DNA from: Dichetophora obliterata
Lineage: Eukaryota > Arthropoda > Insecta > Diptera > Sciomyzidae
Length of the DNA: 64,000 bases
Direction: 5' to 3'
Assembly (NCBI GenBank): GCA_963920525.1
Contig: OY986440.1
Coordinates: 15,082,298 to 15,146,297 of the forward strand
Under the pieces are notes generated by a model. It was not told the origin of the DNA, made no database searches, and saw only the letters and a program-made list of their open reading frames with translations. The number at the start of each line of letters is the position of its first letter. Within the stretch, counting starts at the first letter, position 1. Position numbers and translations under genes: made by a program. Below are positions 22,412 to 32,220 of this stretch, in pieces.

Positions 22412-23726
22412 CAGGTGTAGAGTGTGTACATTCGAAGCGCCCATCTGGCAACACTGTAACTTTCCGCAGTGATGCCAAATCGACTAATGACATACCGCGT
22501 TTGAAGCGTCATTCCAAGCAAATGTTTACAATGGAACAGTACACGCCACGCGAACGCTCTAAAATTGTTGAAATTTACATTCAACAAAACAAGTCAAAAA
22601 CTCAACGTGCTTTCAAAAAAATAAATAAAGTGAAAAGTGCGCCTTCCAACAAAACAATTTATCGTTTGTATGAAAGATTTACAACTGGTAATACTCTTGG
22701 TAACCCAAAGAGGCCAAATAAAAAGCGACCAAGGCGATCGGATGAGAATATTGCAGCCGTACGAGCCAGTATTGGGCAGTCACCAACAACATCCCAAAAT
22801 CGCCGTTGTCAGCAGCTCGGCATTCCCCGATCCACTTTACAACGCATTTTACGTGTTGATTTGAATTTGTTTCCGTACAAAATTCAATTGGTAAACAAAT
22901 TGTTGCCTACCGATAAGCCACGTCGATTGGAATGGGCCCAAAGAGTCATCGAAATGGCTGAAGAAGACGAGCAATTTTGGCATAAAATTATCATGAGCTA
23001 TGAAGCTCATTTTCAGTTGAACGGAACGGTAAACAAACAAAATTGCCGTATTTATGCCACTGAAAATCCACAAGAGATTCAAGAGGTACCTCTTCACGAT
23101 GCAAAAGTCACTGTTTGGTGCGGCGTTTGTGCTAAAATGCTCATTGGGCCGTTCTTTTTCGAAGATGATAATGGCCACAGAGTTACTGTCAATCAGGAGC
23201 GTTATCGCGATATGATAAACAATTTTTTCATGCCAATCGTTCGTCGAAAGCGTATCAGGCACTACTGGTTTCAACAAGATGGCGCGCCACCACACACAAG
23301 CCGCACTACAATCGATTTTTTGAAGCAATTGTTCCCTGGCCGTTTGATGTCAAAAAATGGTGATTTCGATTGGCCGCCAAGATCACCAGATTTAACGCCT
23401 CCAGACTTCTTTTTGTGGGGTTATTTGAAATCAAAGGCTTACGTCAACAAGCCAAAGACCCTAGAAGAGCTGAAAACCAACATCCGTCAAGAAATAACCG
23501 CCATTCCCATCGAAATGTTGAAGAAAACCATGGAAAATGCTGCAAAACGGGCACAATATGTCGTAGAGGCCAATGGCGACCATTTACGAGATATCATATT
23601 CAAGAAATAATGTAAGCAAATCTACTTGAACTCAATTAAATGATATTCATGACGAACAGACAAAAAATTGTGGTTTCTTTGATTTATTTAAAAATAAAAT
23701 GGGCGCTTCGAATATTGGCAACCCTG
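22412..23726 (+). mobile_element. Near-complete DD41D mariner inserted in the hAT-like element
   Basis: A 1.3-kb element flanked by TA at 22410-22411 and 23727-23728. Its terminal repeats share CAGG and ATTCGAAGCGCCCAT but the left one is a few bases longer between these blocks. One full-length transposase frame fills the interior. Confidence 0.88.
22522..23610 (+). CDS. Mariner (DD41D, rosa-type) transposase, full length, first catalytic Asp replaced
   Basis: An open frame of 362 codons from the ATG at 22522 (an alternative ATG lies at 22531). The upstream extension to 22405 is rejected because it reads through the terminal repeat. The N-terminal helix-turn-helix domain begins YTPRERSKIVEIYIQQNKSK; a linker with KRPRRSDENIAAVR follows. 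The catalytic core has IIMSYEAHFQLNG, where the family has SDEAHF, so the first Asp is Tyr (codon 22999-23001). The second is WFQQDGAPPHTS and the third DLTPPDFFLWG; I count 41 residues between the last two Asp. It would make a DNA-binding but catalytically dead protein. Cut-and-paste transposition at TA is the family role. Confidence 0.93.
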   Translation: MFTMEQYTPRERSKIVEIYIQQNKSKTQRAFKKINKVKSAPSNKTIYRLYERFTTGNTLGNPKRPNKKRPRRSDENIAAVRASIGQSPTTSQNRRCQQLGIPRSTLQRILRVDLNLFPYKIQLVNKLLPTDKPRRLEWAQRVIEMAEEDEQFWHKIIMSYEAHFQLNGTVNKQNCRIYATENPQEIQEVPLHDAKVTVWCGVCAKMLIGPFFFEDDNGHRVTVNQERYRDMINNFFMPIVRRKRIRHYWFQQDGAPPHTSRTTIDFLKQLFPGRLMSKNGDFDWPPRSPDLTPPDFFLWGYLKSKAYVNKPKTLEELKTNIRQEITAIPIEMLKKTMENAAKRAQYVVEANGDHLRDIIFKK

Positions 23727-24379
23727 TACTTAAAAAATAAAATAAAAAATTATCTCATTTATTATTATAGTAATCATCAATTAATTATTATAAACTTCAA
23801 TATTCAAATAATACTTGTTTTGTACTAGTAGTACTTTTGTTTTCTTTTAATAAAAACAATCATTTGTAAAAACTTAAATTTTCATATTAATAAACAGTTT
23901 CGGTTTCGGTCGAATATTACAAAATGGCCGAATATTCGGTTTCGGCCAAAATTCCGGTTTCGGTAGGACACTAATTATATGATAATTTAAGTCAATTTAA
24001 CTTCAAAAAATGCTAAAATATCTAGTTAAACCGAGTTTAATCGTCCAATTTTGGTGAGTTAGCCTCAGTTTAATTTAACTAGAGCTTAAACTCGCACTGA
24101 AAAATTGGCCTTTTTTAATGGTTTAAATAGTCTGTAATGATGCACACGTAACTTTGGATATTTTTAAGCATTTTTTGTGACTATACATTTTTTGAAGAGT
24201 TGATCCTTTTTCAATTGAAAATATTTATGTTTGTTTTTATTTTCATTTTGTACTTTAAAGGGTTAAGCCTTCATATTGCGATAGCTATCTTAAACTAAAA
24301 AGGGAACAATAAATTTTATAAATATTTTACTCTAAAAATTTAACACTAAACTGATGAGTGGTCTGCAAAGCATGTATAT

Positions 24380-25372
24380 TAGGGCGGGTCGATTTGTAGG
24401 GAGTGAAAAAATTCACCAATTTCCCTATGATTTCCGTATTCTACGGGTTATTCCATGAAAATTTGCCGAAGGAACCATACCTCTATCGTTAAAATCGAGT
24501 CCCCTACTTTTTGTTGGTAGATTTCTTCCCAAATTGACGTTCGTATGAAATATTACCTCCACGTTCACATCCATAACTCAAAAACTATCGATCGGGCTTA
24601 ATCACCAGTAGGCGCGTTGGAAAGGTGAGCTCATTTTGATCAATTTACAAAAGAAAATCTCCAATATTGGTCCAACGGTTCAAAAGTTACGGGCATTTTT
24701 GTCCAAATTTTGGACCATTTTTCCATTTTTTTCATGATTTTGTCCAAGAATATTACTTTCGTGGCCATTTTTTTGACTCAATCCATTATTTAATTCAATT
24801 TACAATTCAAAACGAAGAGTTTAAGCCCAAATTTATCGAATTCGGTTGATTAATTCATGCGGTATTGCTAAAACAAAATAACACATAACACCAACTTTTT
24901 GTTTTTTCCCCTTTTTATTTTTTTTTCTACAAAAATTCAAATTAAGAGATAATAAAGTATCTATCAACCTATTATCAAAAAATTTGAGCCAAAAAATGGC
25001 CATAAAAGTAATATTCTTGGACAAAATCATGAAAAATATGGAAAAATGCTCCAAAATTTGAACAAAAATGCCCGTAACTTTTAAACCGTTGGACCAATGT
25101 TGGAGATTTTTTTTTGTAAATTGATCAAAATGAGCTCACCTTTCCAACGCGCCTACTGGCGATTAAACCCGATCGATAGTTTTTGAGTTATGGATGTGAA
25201 CGTGTAGGTAATATTTCATACGAACGTCAATTTGGGAAAAAATCTACCAACAAAAAGTAGGGGACTCGATTTTAACGATAGAGGTATGGTTCCTTTGGCA
25301 AATTTTCATGGAATAACCCATAGAATACGGAAATCATAGGGAAATTGTCGAAAAATAAATCGACCCGCCCTA
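24380..25372. mobile_element. 993-bp hAT-type foldback with exact 8-bp target duplication
   Basis: The ends are TAGGGCGGGTCGATTTG and its near complement. They are flanked by ATGTATAT at 24372-24379 and 25373-25380. Arms of about 400 bp (24380-24790 and 24985-25372) are almost fully self-complementary around a loop of about 190 bp. There is no coding. The 8-bp duplication points to a hAT transposase acting in trans. The 53961-54269 element shares the same outermost motif. Confidence 0.92.
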
Positions 25373-25380
25373 ATGTATAT

Positions 25381-26310
25381 ATTCCTAATTATTGTTAATT
25401 ATTCCAATATTCCAAAGTATTAGTTCCAATACTGTTCTGAGGATAAGCTGGCAGATATCTGCCACAAGGAAGTTGCCAACGCTATTCGTGGTGCTTATTA
25501 TTTAACTTAATTATCTGTTATGTCTAAGCGCGATCGCATGGGGGAAAGTTGCATCCTCTTTCCCTTAGACATCATCAAAATAAAAATTCTTACTGAGAAT
25601 TTATTATTAACCTTTGGTCCGTACCTGGCTTACGGGCTCAGCGCCCAGACAACCTTTTAATGTAAATAAGAGTACTAAAAAAATTAAACAAACTCATAAA
25701 AACCAATACCATTCGAAAGATTGAACCTTCAGCTCTACACTAGTGAATTTTCATATTAATATGTGCATGCACATACACGTGTTACCTGACCAAACTCAAT
25801 GACCCTGATACGCACGAAAGAATTAATAAAGTAGAAAAAGAAGAAGAAGAAGATGGAGGATGACCTGATGACGATGCAAGACCATCCACACATGAACCAC
25901 GAACGAAAGTGCCGCGGCGCAAATCGATAATAATCTGTAATTTTTAGTTTTAATTTTTTCAATTGGTTCCGTTGCATTCAATTCTTTATTCAAAAAAATT
26001 TATTGTAATAAGCAAAAACATTACAAAAAACATAAGTTCATATTCTATGCAAATAAATTGAACATACAGTTTTTATTTATACAAACTTTCAGCGAAAAAT
26101 TTAAAAAACTGCAGTTTTCGTCACTGTCCTCTTCCTTAAAATTTCGGTCAAAAACAAACTTTCTTTTCCGCAAAAACCTTTGTTTTCTTGATTTTCCATG
26201 TGCTAATAACAAGTTATCAATCGCAAATTTTATAAAAAAAAAAGTTATTACGAAAGTCTCACGTTCGATCACAAAAGCAGCGCAAAATATTTGCAATATT
26301 TAGGTAAAAA
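25381..26310. other. Stretch without a recognised gene, upstream of the Jockey endonuclease
   Basis: Could hold the decayed 5' UTR and gag-like ORF1 of the Jockey element that follows, but I could not recognise any ORF1 motif. Opposite-strand frames around 26045-26303 are AT-rich and overlap each other. Confidence 0.3.
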
Positions 26311-26427
26311 TGGTGTCACTGGAACGCTAATGGCATCAGCCTATTTAAACTTGAAATTAAAAGTTTCTAACTGCCAGTGATATTGATATCATGTTAATAT
26401 CCGAAACTCACTTAACAAATACGAATA

Positions 26428-26590
26428 TTTTTTTATTTTTTTTTTTTTTTTTAATAGCTTAAAGAACCACGTCATGCGCCTTATACAAACATGGTTTTGT
26501 CTTTGAGCCGAAAGGAAAGTGATAGAAAGGAAAGATTTAGAGGAATTGATTGGAACCATACGTAAATTATTGATTAGGCGAAACAAACGT
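26428..26590 (-). mobile_element. 5'-truncated tRNA-derived SINE, inverted, inside the Jockey endonuclease
   Basis: A T-rich tract at 26428-26456 (the A tail on the minus strand) is followed by the reverse complement of the SINE body seen at about 6845-6970 (TGCGCCTTATACAAAC, TGATTGGAACCATACGT). The tRNA-like head is missing. It splits the endonuclease between SETHLTNTNIF and the TEGFNFYKTNHPDG segment. Confidence 0.82.
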
Positions 26591-26889
26591 AAAAGACAAT
26601 TTGAATTGCTTATTTCTTAACTGAAGGATTTAATTTTTATAAAACAAATCACCCTGATGGAAAAGCACGAGGGGAAACAGGAATACTTATAAAAAATCTA
26701 TTAAAACACTATCCTTTAGAGGATTTTGCTAGACTACTTACAAGCAACATCTATATCTTTGCAATGCATGTCCGAAAATATCGCACTGAGCGCAGTTTAT
26801 TTCTCCCCAAAGTATCGTGTGTCAAACTTGCAATTTATTGAGTTTTTTAGTGACATTCATAGCAGCAGGTGACTACAATGCAAAACATA

Positions 26890-28102
26890 CAGTGGCGGAC
26901 AAAAGTGGATACATATATGAAAATTTTTAGCTAATGACTTAGAACTTTTTTTTTATTAGACATATTTAAGTCATTATTTTAACATTTTAAACTTGAAACT
27001 ATCTTCTTGAAATAATTAAGAAATAAAGAATGTTAATTTATATAAAAAAACTCAAACTAATTAAAGATTCTTTGCAAACAACATTTATTCAGTTTTGTCC
27101 ATTTCAATTGTCCAAAGTCCTCTGTTTGTTAAAACACTTGCAATACGTTTTGGCATACTTTCCACTAAATTTTGCATTGTTTGGTGTGGAATTTTGGTCC
27201 TTTCAGTATTAACTCTATCCCAGAGTTCGGCCGTATTAGTTGGAGCACGTTCGTGGTGCGAAAGCATTCTTTTTATAATAGGCCACAAATTTTCAATTGG
27301 ATTTAAATCCGGGCTTTGTGCAGGCTGTATTATTTGAAATTGTTGGTCAGCCAACCATTTTTTTACAATAATCGCAGTGTGCTTCGGATCTCCATCCTGT
27401 TGAAACACAATCTCATCTACTGGATAAGCGCATTCATCGACGAAGCTTAGATATTCTTCCTTTCTCATAATTCCATCGATCTTAACCAATGGGCCAAGAT
27501 TCCACCATGTGAAGCAGCCCCACACCATTAAATGACCACCACCGTGCTTCACAGTTTGTTTAACTTGGTGCCTTTGAATTCTTTCATCGGATCGATGCCA
27601 ATAATTTCCTTACCGTTCACGTTTTCTTACTAAATTAACTGTCTGATGACATATCTTAAACTTTACTGCTATATTCCGAGAAGGATATCCTTTTTCTCTT
27701 AAGCTTAATATTTGGTTTTCGACTTGAACTAAAATTTTTTCATTCTGATTTCGATTAAAATTAAACTTATTTTAAACACTTGTTTACTTTTCAATTGCTC
27801 GAATTAGACTGAAGAATAGCGTACAAATAAATAGTAAGCTCAAAGAAAGGCAATTGCAACGGTAAATCCTATTGTACGCAACGAAACTAAGAATGGACAA
27901 AACTGGATAAATGTTGCTTGAGTAGAATTTTTTTTTATTGTGTTCTTGATTTGAATTGGCATTTGCTTTTTTAATCATAATTTAAGAAAAGCGTTTAAAG
28001 TATACAATGTAAAAATAATTACTTGGTTATCTCTAATAAAAAAAGAGGTACTACTAATTCATCAAAAATTTTAATTTATGTATCCACTTTTGTCCGCCAC
28101 TG
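26890..28102 (-). mobile_element. Tc1-like element inserted in the Jockey endonuclease
   Basis: Perfect inverted ends of about 25 bp starting CAGTGGCGGACAAAAGTGG, flanked by TA at 26888-26889 and 28103-28104. It separates GDYNAKH from HFGVRD, two parts of one conserved endonuclease motif, so the Jockey was there first. Confidence 0.93.
27085..27552 (-). pseudogene. Tc1-type transposase, C-terminal part
   Basis: Encodes VKHGGGHLMVWGCF (just upstream and in frame), then VFQQDGDPKHTA with the second catalytic Asp, and AQSPDLNPIENLWPIIK with the Glu. I count 33 residues between Asp and Glu rather than the 34 of canonical DD34E, because the tryptophan before PAQSPD is absent. The N-terminal DNA-binding domain and the first Asp motif are not readable; the sequence just upstream (WHRSDERIQRHQ) looks like a shifted or deleted version. 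The copy is therefore defective. Confidence 0.88.
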
Positions 28103-28654
28103 TACATTTTGGTGTTCGCGATTAACTTTTTCAGTCTTTATAAATAGAAAAAATAATTAAAATTTTATATCTTCCGGTCAGCCAACTTACAGGCCTTCTG
28201 ACCCACAAAAGATACCTGATCTCATGGATTTTGCAATATGTTAGAACATTGGTCGACAATCAATTACAGTGGAAACCAGCTCTGATTTATCGTCTGATCA
28301 CTCCCCGGTGATATTAAATCTGCATAGCCAAGTGTAAATAAAGTTACTCAACCACAAAGTCAAAAGGAAACCTCAATAGAACTTCTTAGATAAAAAAGAA
28401 TTCTAAGAAGAGAATGGCAGCAAAGGAGATCGCCTCAAGCTAAGCAAAAACTCCTTTCAGCTGTCAGGCGACTAAAAGAATTACTTAATACTGAGTTAGA
28501 ACAAAATTTAAAGCTATATACGCAAAAGTTATCTCCAACAGTAGCAACCAATTATTCCTTATAGAAGGCAAATAAAAACATAAAAATTCCAAAAGAGTGT
28601 GAAGCGCCCTTACGAGCTAACGAGATAACGAGCTAAATTAGAGATGGGCGAGGA

Positions 28655-28996
28655 GTGGTGAAGAAAAAGCATTTGCCTGTATTTCAGCCGAATTCAACCT
28701 GTAACAATTTTGAGATATCTAACTTACCTACTCAAGCGAGGGAAAGCCCGCTGAAAGTCGAAGATATTGAAGAAATTATTAAAACACAACTTTATACTAA
28801 GAAAGCACCAGGGTTTGATATTATTACTCCAAAAATGATAAAAGAGTCTCCAAGTATTGCTCTCAAAATATTACCACATATATTTAATGCAATATTGAGG
28901 ATTGGTTATTTCCCAATGTCTTGGAAAGTTTCATTGATAACAATGATTCCCAAACCTGGAAAAGACCCAACCCAAAATCCTCTTACAGACCAATAA
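28655..28996 (+). pseudogene. Jockey reverse transcriptase N-terminal fragment
   Basis: The longest open piece of the Jockey ORF2. It includes the linker and the first reverse-transcriptase motifs (TKKAPGFDIITPKMIKESP, ILRIGYFPMSWKVSLITMIP). A frameshift at about 28985 moves the YRPISLFPILSKLFE motif into the next frame. The finger and palm motifs follow further on but are split by the hAT at 29306. Confidence 0.8.
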
Positions 28997-29676
28997 GTTT
29001 GTTTCCTATACTTTCAAAACTGTTTGAAAATTTACTGCTAACTAAGTTACAGTCACATATGGAATAAACAAGAATTTTCCCATCCCATCAATTCGGCTTT
29101 CGAAAGCAACATGGTACTATAGAGCAAGTGAACCGTATTACAAATGAAATAAGGAAAGCTTTTGAAGAAAAAAAAATACTGTTCTGCGATTTTCTTAGAT
29201 ATTGCTCAGGCATTTGATAGGGTCTGACATGAAGGTTTGATATACAAAATAAAACTTTTGTTACCTGTTTACTGCCATAAAATCCTAGAATCATACCTAT
29301 GTGACCAAGCGCGTCGGAAGCTAATTTCATCTGGGGGGCAGTACAAATGGGGGGGGGGCAGTACAAATAGGGGGGCAGTACATTGGTGGTGCAAAAAAAG
29401 TTCACCAAAATTTCTTCAAAGAAACATGAATGTGAATAAACAAATTTTTTATTTTAGTTTAAAATAAAAAAAAAATATAAAAATATATAAAAAATATTAA
29501 AATTTCATTATTTTTAAAAGTTCTTCCAATTTCAATATTAGAGATCATTCTTTAAAGGATCTTTCATATGGTAATATGAAAATAAAAGAAATAATGGTTG
29601 CTTTTATAAAGCAAGACTAGGTATATCTTTACATGGTTTAAATGCAATAAGATACAAAAAGTTATATCAATTTAAA

Positions 29677-30515
29677 TTATTCCAAAATGTTTTTTCTGTC
29701 CTTGCGAGAAACAAACTCTTTCACCACCTCCATCGAATTCAATTCTTCGGTTTTATCTTTGTGAATGTGTATAAGTGCCGCATGAGTGAGTCGTTTCTGT
29801 GTCATAGTTGCTCGAAGATACGTTTTAAGTCGTCTTAGTGCACTAAAAGAACGCTCAGATGAAGCTGCTGATGCAGGCACAGTCAAAAGCAAAGCAATAA
29901 GTTTTTCAACTTCATTTAAAAGTTTTTTTACAGTATCCGATTTTTTTGCAAATTTGGATACAATGCCACTACAATTTGAAGGTGTTTGGCCAGGCAATTG
30001 CTTCAGCAATTTAAGTTGCGCGTGGAGGTCGCTCACATCAAAGTCATCTGCATAAAGATCTAGTTTTGTTTTTAGATTTTGTTCAGAAGGCACTTTTCCG
30101 TTAAAGGCTTCGATTACAATATTTTCCAACGATTCCAGAGTGTCAAGATCTGTTTAAATGTACAATAAGATTTACAAAGTGCCAGTTTACACTAGCTTCA
30201 CTCAACCGACTCACCGAATGTTAAATCAAAGTGAGTCGGTTGAGTGAAGCTGGTGTAAACATGCAAAAATAAAAAAAAAGTCAAATATCAACCTGTTTGA
30301 TCGAATCTAGCCGTTATCTCATTTGAGAGAAGATCTAAAATTTCGAAATAATCTTTTCGTAGCCGATCATATAATGGCAACTGTACTGAAGGAACCGGAT
30401 TTGATGTTTGTTCAAAAAGTCGAGGTGGATTTTCATCAGCTAATTCACAGTAGGGGCTTTCGCATGGTCCAAAACATTGGACCAACATGGCAGATTGTAC
30501 AACATGTAGTACCAT
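29677..30515 (-). pseudogene. hAT transposase C-terminal exons (dimerisation domain)
   Basis: The last exon, 30149-29677, ends the protein with the hAT dimerisation motif: PASAASSERSFSALRRLKTY followed by LRATMTQKRLTHAALIHIH. The preceding exon (ELADENPPRLFEQ... to ARFDQT) ends at 30293. Intron 30292-30150 is GT-AG, and splicing gives ARFDQT-DLDTLESLENIV with the frame kept. Upstream of about 30450 the coding sequence is replaced by the MITE, and the N-terminal BED finger and the catalytic region are not found, so the copy is broken. The predicted role is cut-and-paste transposition. Confidence 0.85.
30185..30260. repeat. Hairpin inside the hAT transposase intron
   Basis: Two 30-bp arms, 30185-30214 and 30231-30260, are near-perfect inverted copies (core CTTCACTCAACCGACTCAC) around a 16-nt loop. 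The whole hairpin lies inside the 143-bp intron 30292-30150. Confidence 0.9.
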
Positions 30516-30767
30516 GCGTAAGCTAAAACGTTAGTCGAAATTTTTGGTTTTTTCTGCCGATTGTACAATATTGTACAACTATGTAAAATTACTGCTCTTG
30601 CAGGGTATCTAAAAGTTGCTTAGCTATTAGCCGGATGTGTTCTGCTTGAGAGCTTGCAATTAATGATGTTTCTTTACAAGTTGGATCGTTCGAACGCTCA
30701 ATCAAATAGTCTCATTAGTTTTCCATCTTACTTATCGTACAACATGTCGTCCAATATGGAAAGCCCC
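30453..30767. mobile_element. 315-bp MITE flanked by TA
   Basis: Ends GGGGCTTTC and its complement, flanked by TA at 30451-30452 and 30768-30769. Further inside, TACAACATG and its complement near both ends are also inverted. Tc1/mariner-type target; no coding. It truncates the hAT transposase frame. Confidence 0.82.
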
Positions 30768-31195
30768 TAAGAACATGTCAAATTTTTTTTTACCAGAGTT
30801 GCAAAATTAACAAGCATTAAGCTACATACTTAAAGGTGCTTTAACTGATGTGGTGGGCTTGCAGTAGAAACTCTACATTTTGTTCTATCTTTTTGCAAAC
30901 ACAGAGAAAGAAAATGGTTATCCGCAAGCATGCTTATGAAGAAGAGAGAAAGAAGAGGAAAATATATAATACAAAAATATTATCGTTGTAAAAAAACTGA
31001 TTTTTTTAATAACTTTCGAAGTTTTCTTTTTAAATTGTTTATCTAGCTAAAAAAGTGGGGGCAACTGCCCCCCTTTCCCCCCGCTTCCGACGCCAATGTA
31101 TGTGACAGAAAGTTTAGAGTAAAATGTAAAAACTTGGTTACATCTAATTTTCCAATTTCAGCTGGAGTTTCTCAAGGTAGCGTCTTCAGTCCAGT

Positions 31196-31220
31196 ATTAT
31201 CTATCTATCTATCTATCTTC
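31196..31220. repeat. CTAT microsatellite next to the Helitron 5' end
   Basis: About five copies of CTAT in a row at 31199-31218, between the Jockey reverse-transcriptase sequence and the Helitron start. Confidence 0.8.
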
Positions 31221-31224
31221 TACA

Positions 31225-31589
31225 TCTATATATATAAAATAGGATGTGTGTATGTATGTAACGTATGGACTCCAAAACGGCTGGGCCGATTTTGATGAAA
31301 TTTTCAGGTAATGTTCATCTTGGTACGGTGGGTAACATAGGCTATATTTGGACCCGATAGGTGGCGCTGGGGTGGACTTATATCGAAAATTTGAATTTAT
31401 GGACCAATTTAACTGAAATTCAGAATGTATGTTTGTTTGATCATAAGAAAATAATTTGTGTATAAATGGACACGGTAGGTGGCGCTGGGGTGGACTTATT
31501 TCGAAAATTCGATGGCGTGAAAAATATAAAAATACTTTTAATTTTATTTTATAACGAGGGGAGTAGCGAAGCACACCGGGTTCAGCTAG
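31225..31589 (+). mobile_element. 365-bp non-autonomous Helitron in the Jockey element
   Basis: Begins TCTATATATATAAAATAGG after an A and ends AAGCACACCGGGTTCAGCTAG before a T: 5' TC, 3' CTAG, insertion between A and T, no target duplication. Two internal copies of GGTGGCGCTGGGGTGGACTT. It separates SVFSPVLY from the segment LIFTGYLPTGNP of the Jockey reverse transcriptase. Confidence 0.92.
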
Positions 31590-32220
31590 TACCTTATATT
31601 TACAGGGTATCTACCAACTGGCAATCCATTGGTCACTTCAACATTTGCTGATGATACAGCTATTTTGAGCACCCTAGAGTTGCATCCAAGGACCTAAATG
31701 AACATCTACAAACGCTGGAAACATGGTTGAGAAACTGGAGAGTAAGAATCAATTAACTGAAAAGTACGCACGTTACATTTACTTTGCGTACTGAAACATC
31801 TCCTACAATTATGATTCCTCATGCGAATAACTTGAACTATCTGGTTGTGCATCTATATAGATGGTTAACCTGGTGAAAGCATATAGAGTCCAACAAAATT
31901 AAAATTAAGTCAAAGGCTCTTAAGTTAAACTGGCTACTTAACAGGAGTTCAAGGCTCCAATTGGAACATAAGGTGTTGCTATACAATACTGTAATTAAAG
32001 CAATTTGGACGTACGAAGCACAGCTTTGGGGAAAAGCCAGTTCTTCTAAGTTCCTTTAGTTAAAAGCAGTCTTAGTGCACTTAATCAAAAATACAAAGAA
32101 CGACTTCAACTTCATCCGACATGATTATACAGAGCGAGGTCCCGTCCGTCTTGCCTTACATATGTGAGCAATGCTCTAATCCTTTCACATATAAATCTAC
32201 AGCTAATAGAATATAATAGC

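Larger units (their letters stand above)
9426..23973. mobile_element. Non-autonomous hAT-like element, split by later insertions
   Basis: Terminal inverted repeats TAGTGTCCGACCGAA (left) and the complement of TAGTGTCCTACCGAA (right). They are flanked by an exact 8-bp target duplication ATTATATG at 9418-9425 and 23974-23981, the size made by hAT transposases. Internally the left and right parts carry a further inverted repeat (GGATTTTGGCCTCC near 9590, its counterpart near 22000). Without the CACTA-like and mariner insertions about 1.1 kb remains, with no transposase. Both ends are rich in ATTCGGTTTCGG-like repeats. Confidence 0.88.
9318..24110. mobile_element. Outer foldback element interrupted by nested transposons
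   Basis: The outermost layer of a stack. Its arms are inverted copies of about 90 bp: the left starts GGCCAATTTTTTAGTGCGAG at 9318, and the right ends with its near complement at 24110. Both arms contain CACCAAAATTGGACG-type and ACTCGGTTTA-type segments. The original loop, with AACTTAAATTGACTT-like sequence, was split by the hAT-like element 9426-23973. Confidence 0.75.
29306..31098 (-). mobile_element. hAT element inserted in the Jockey reverse transcriptase
   Basis: The ends CAAGCGCGTCGGAAGC and (other strand) CATTGGCGTCGGAAGC are flanked by an exact 8-bp duplication TATGTGAC at 29298-29305 and 31099-31106. Subterminal G/C-rich runs lie just inside both ends. The transposase is on the minus strand. 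A TA-flanked MITE (30453-30767) later interrupted it. Confidence 0.93.
26311..32220 (+). mobile_element. Jockey-clade LINE, broken and interrupted by four later elements
   Basis: Pieces of one LINE ORF2 occur in order. The apurinic-type endonuclease gives WNANGIS (26321), DIDIMLISETHLT (about 26372), NHPDGKARGETGILIKN (about 26650), GDYNAKH (about 26871) and LSSDHSPV (about 28290). The reverse transcriptase gives KAPGFDIITPKMI, MPKPGKDP-like and LDIAQAFDRV motifs, AGVSQGSV (31160) and STFADDTAILST (about 31640). A C-terminal Cys/Trp region reaches about 32160. Insertions are a SINE (26428-26590), Tc1 (26890-28102), hAT (29306-31098) and a Helitron (31225-31589). Stops and frameshifts are frequent. 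Confidence 0.85.

Noticed and set aside
22405..22521. Upstream extension of the mariner transposase frame
   Set aside because: It reads through the terminal inverted repeat; ATG 22522 starts at the expected N-terminal domain.
22849..23328. 159-codon frame opposite the mariner transposase
   Set aside because: Antisense shadow of a strongly coding region, with no recognisable domain.
26045..26303. Overlapping 81- and 83-codon frames on opposite strands
   Set aside because: Phe/Lys-rich composition expected from AT-rich DNA; neither resembles a known protein.
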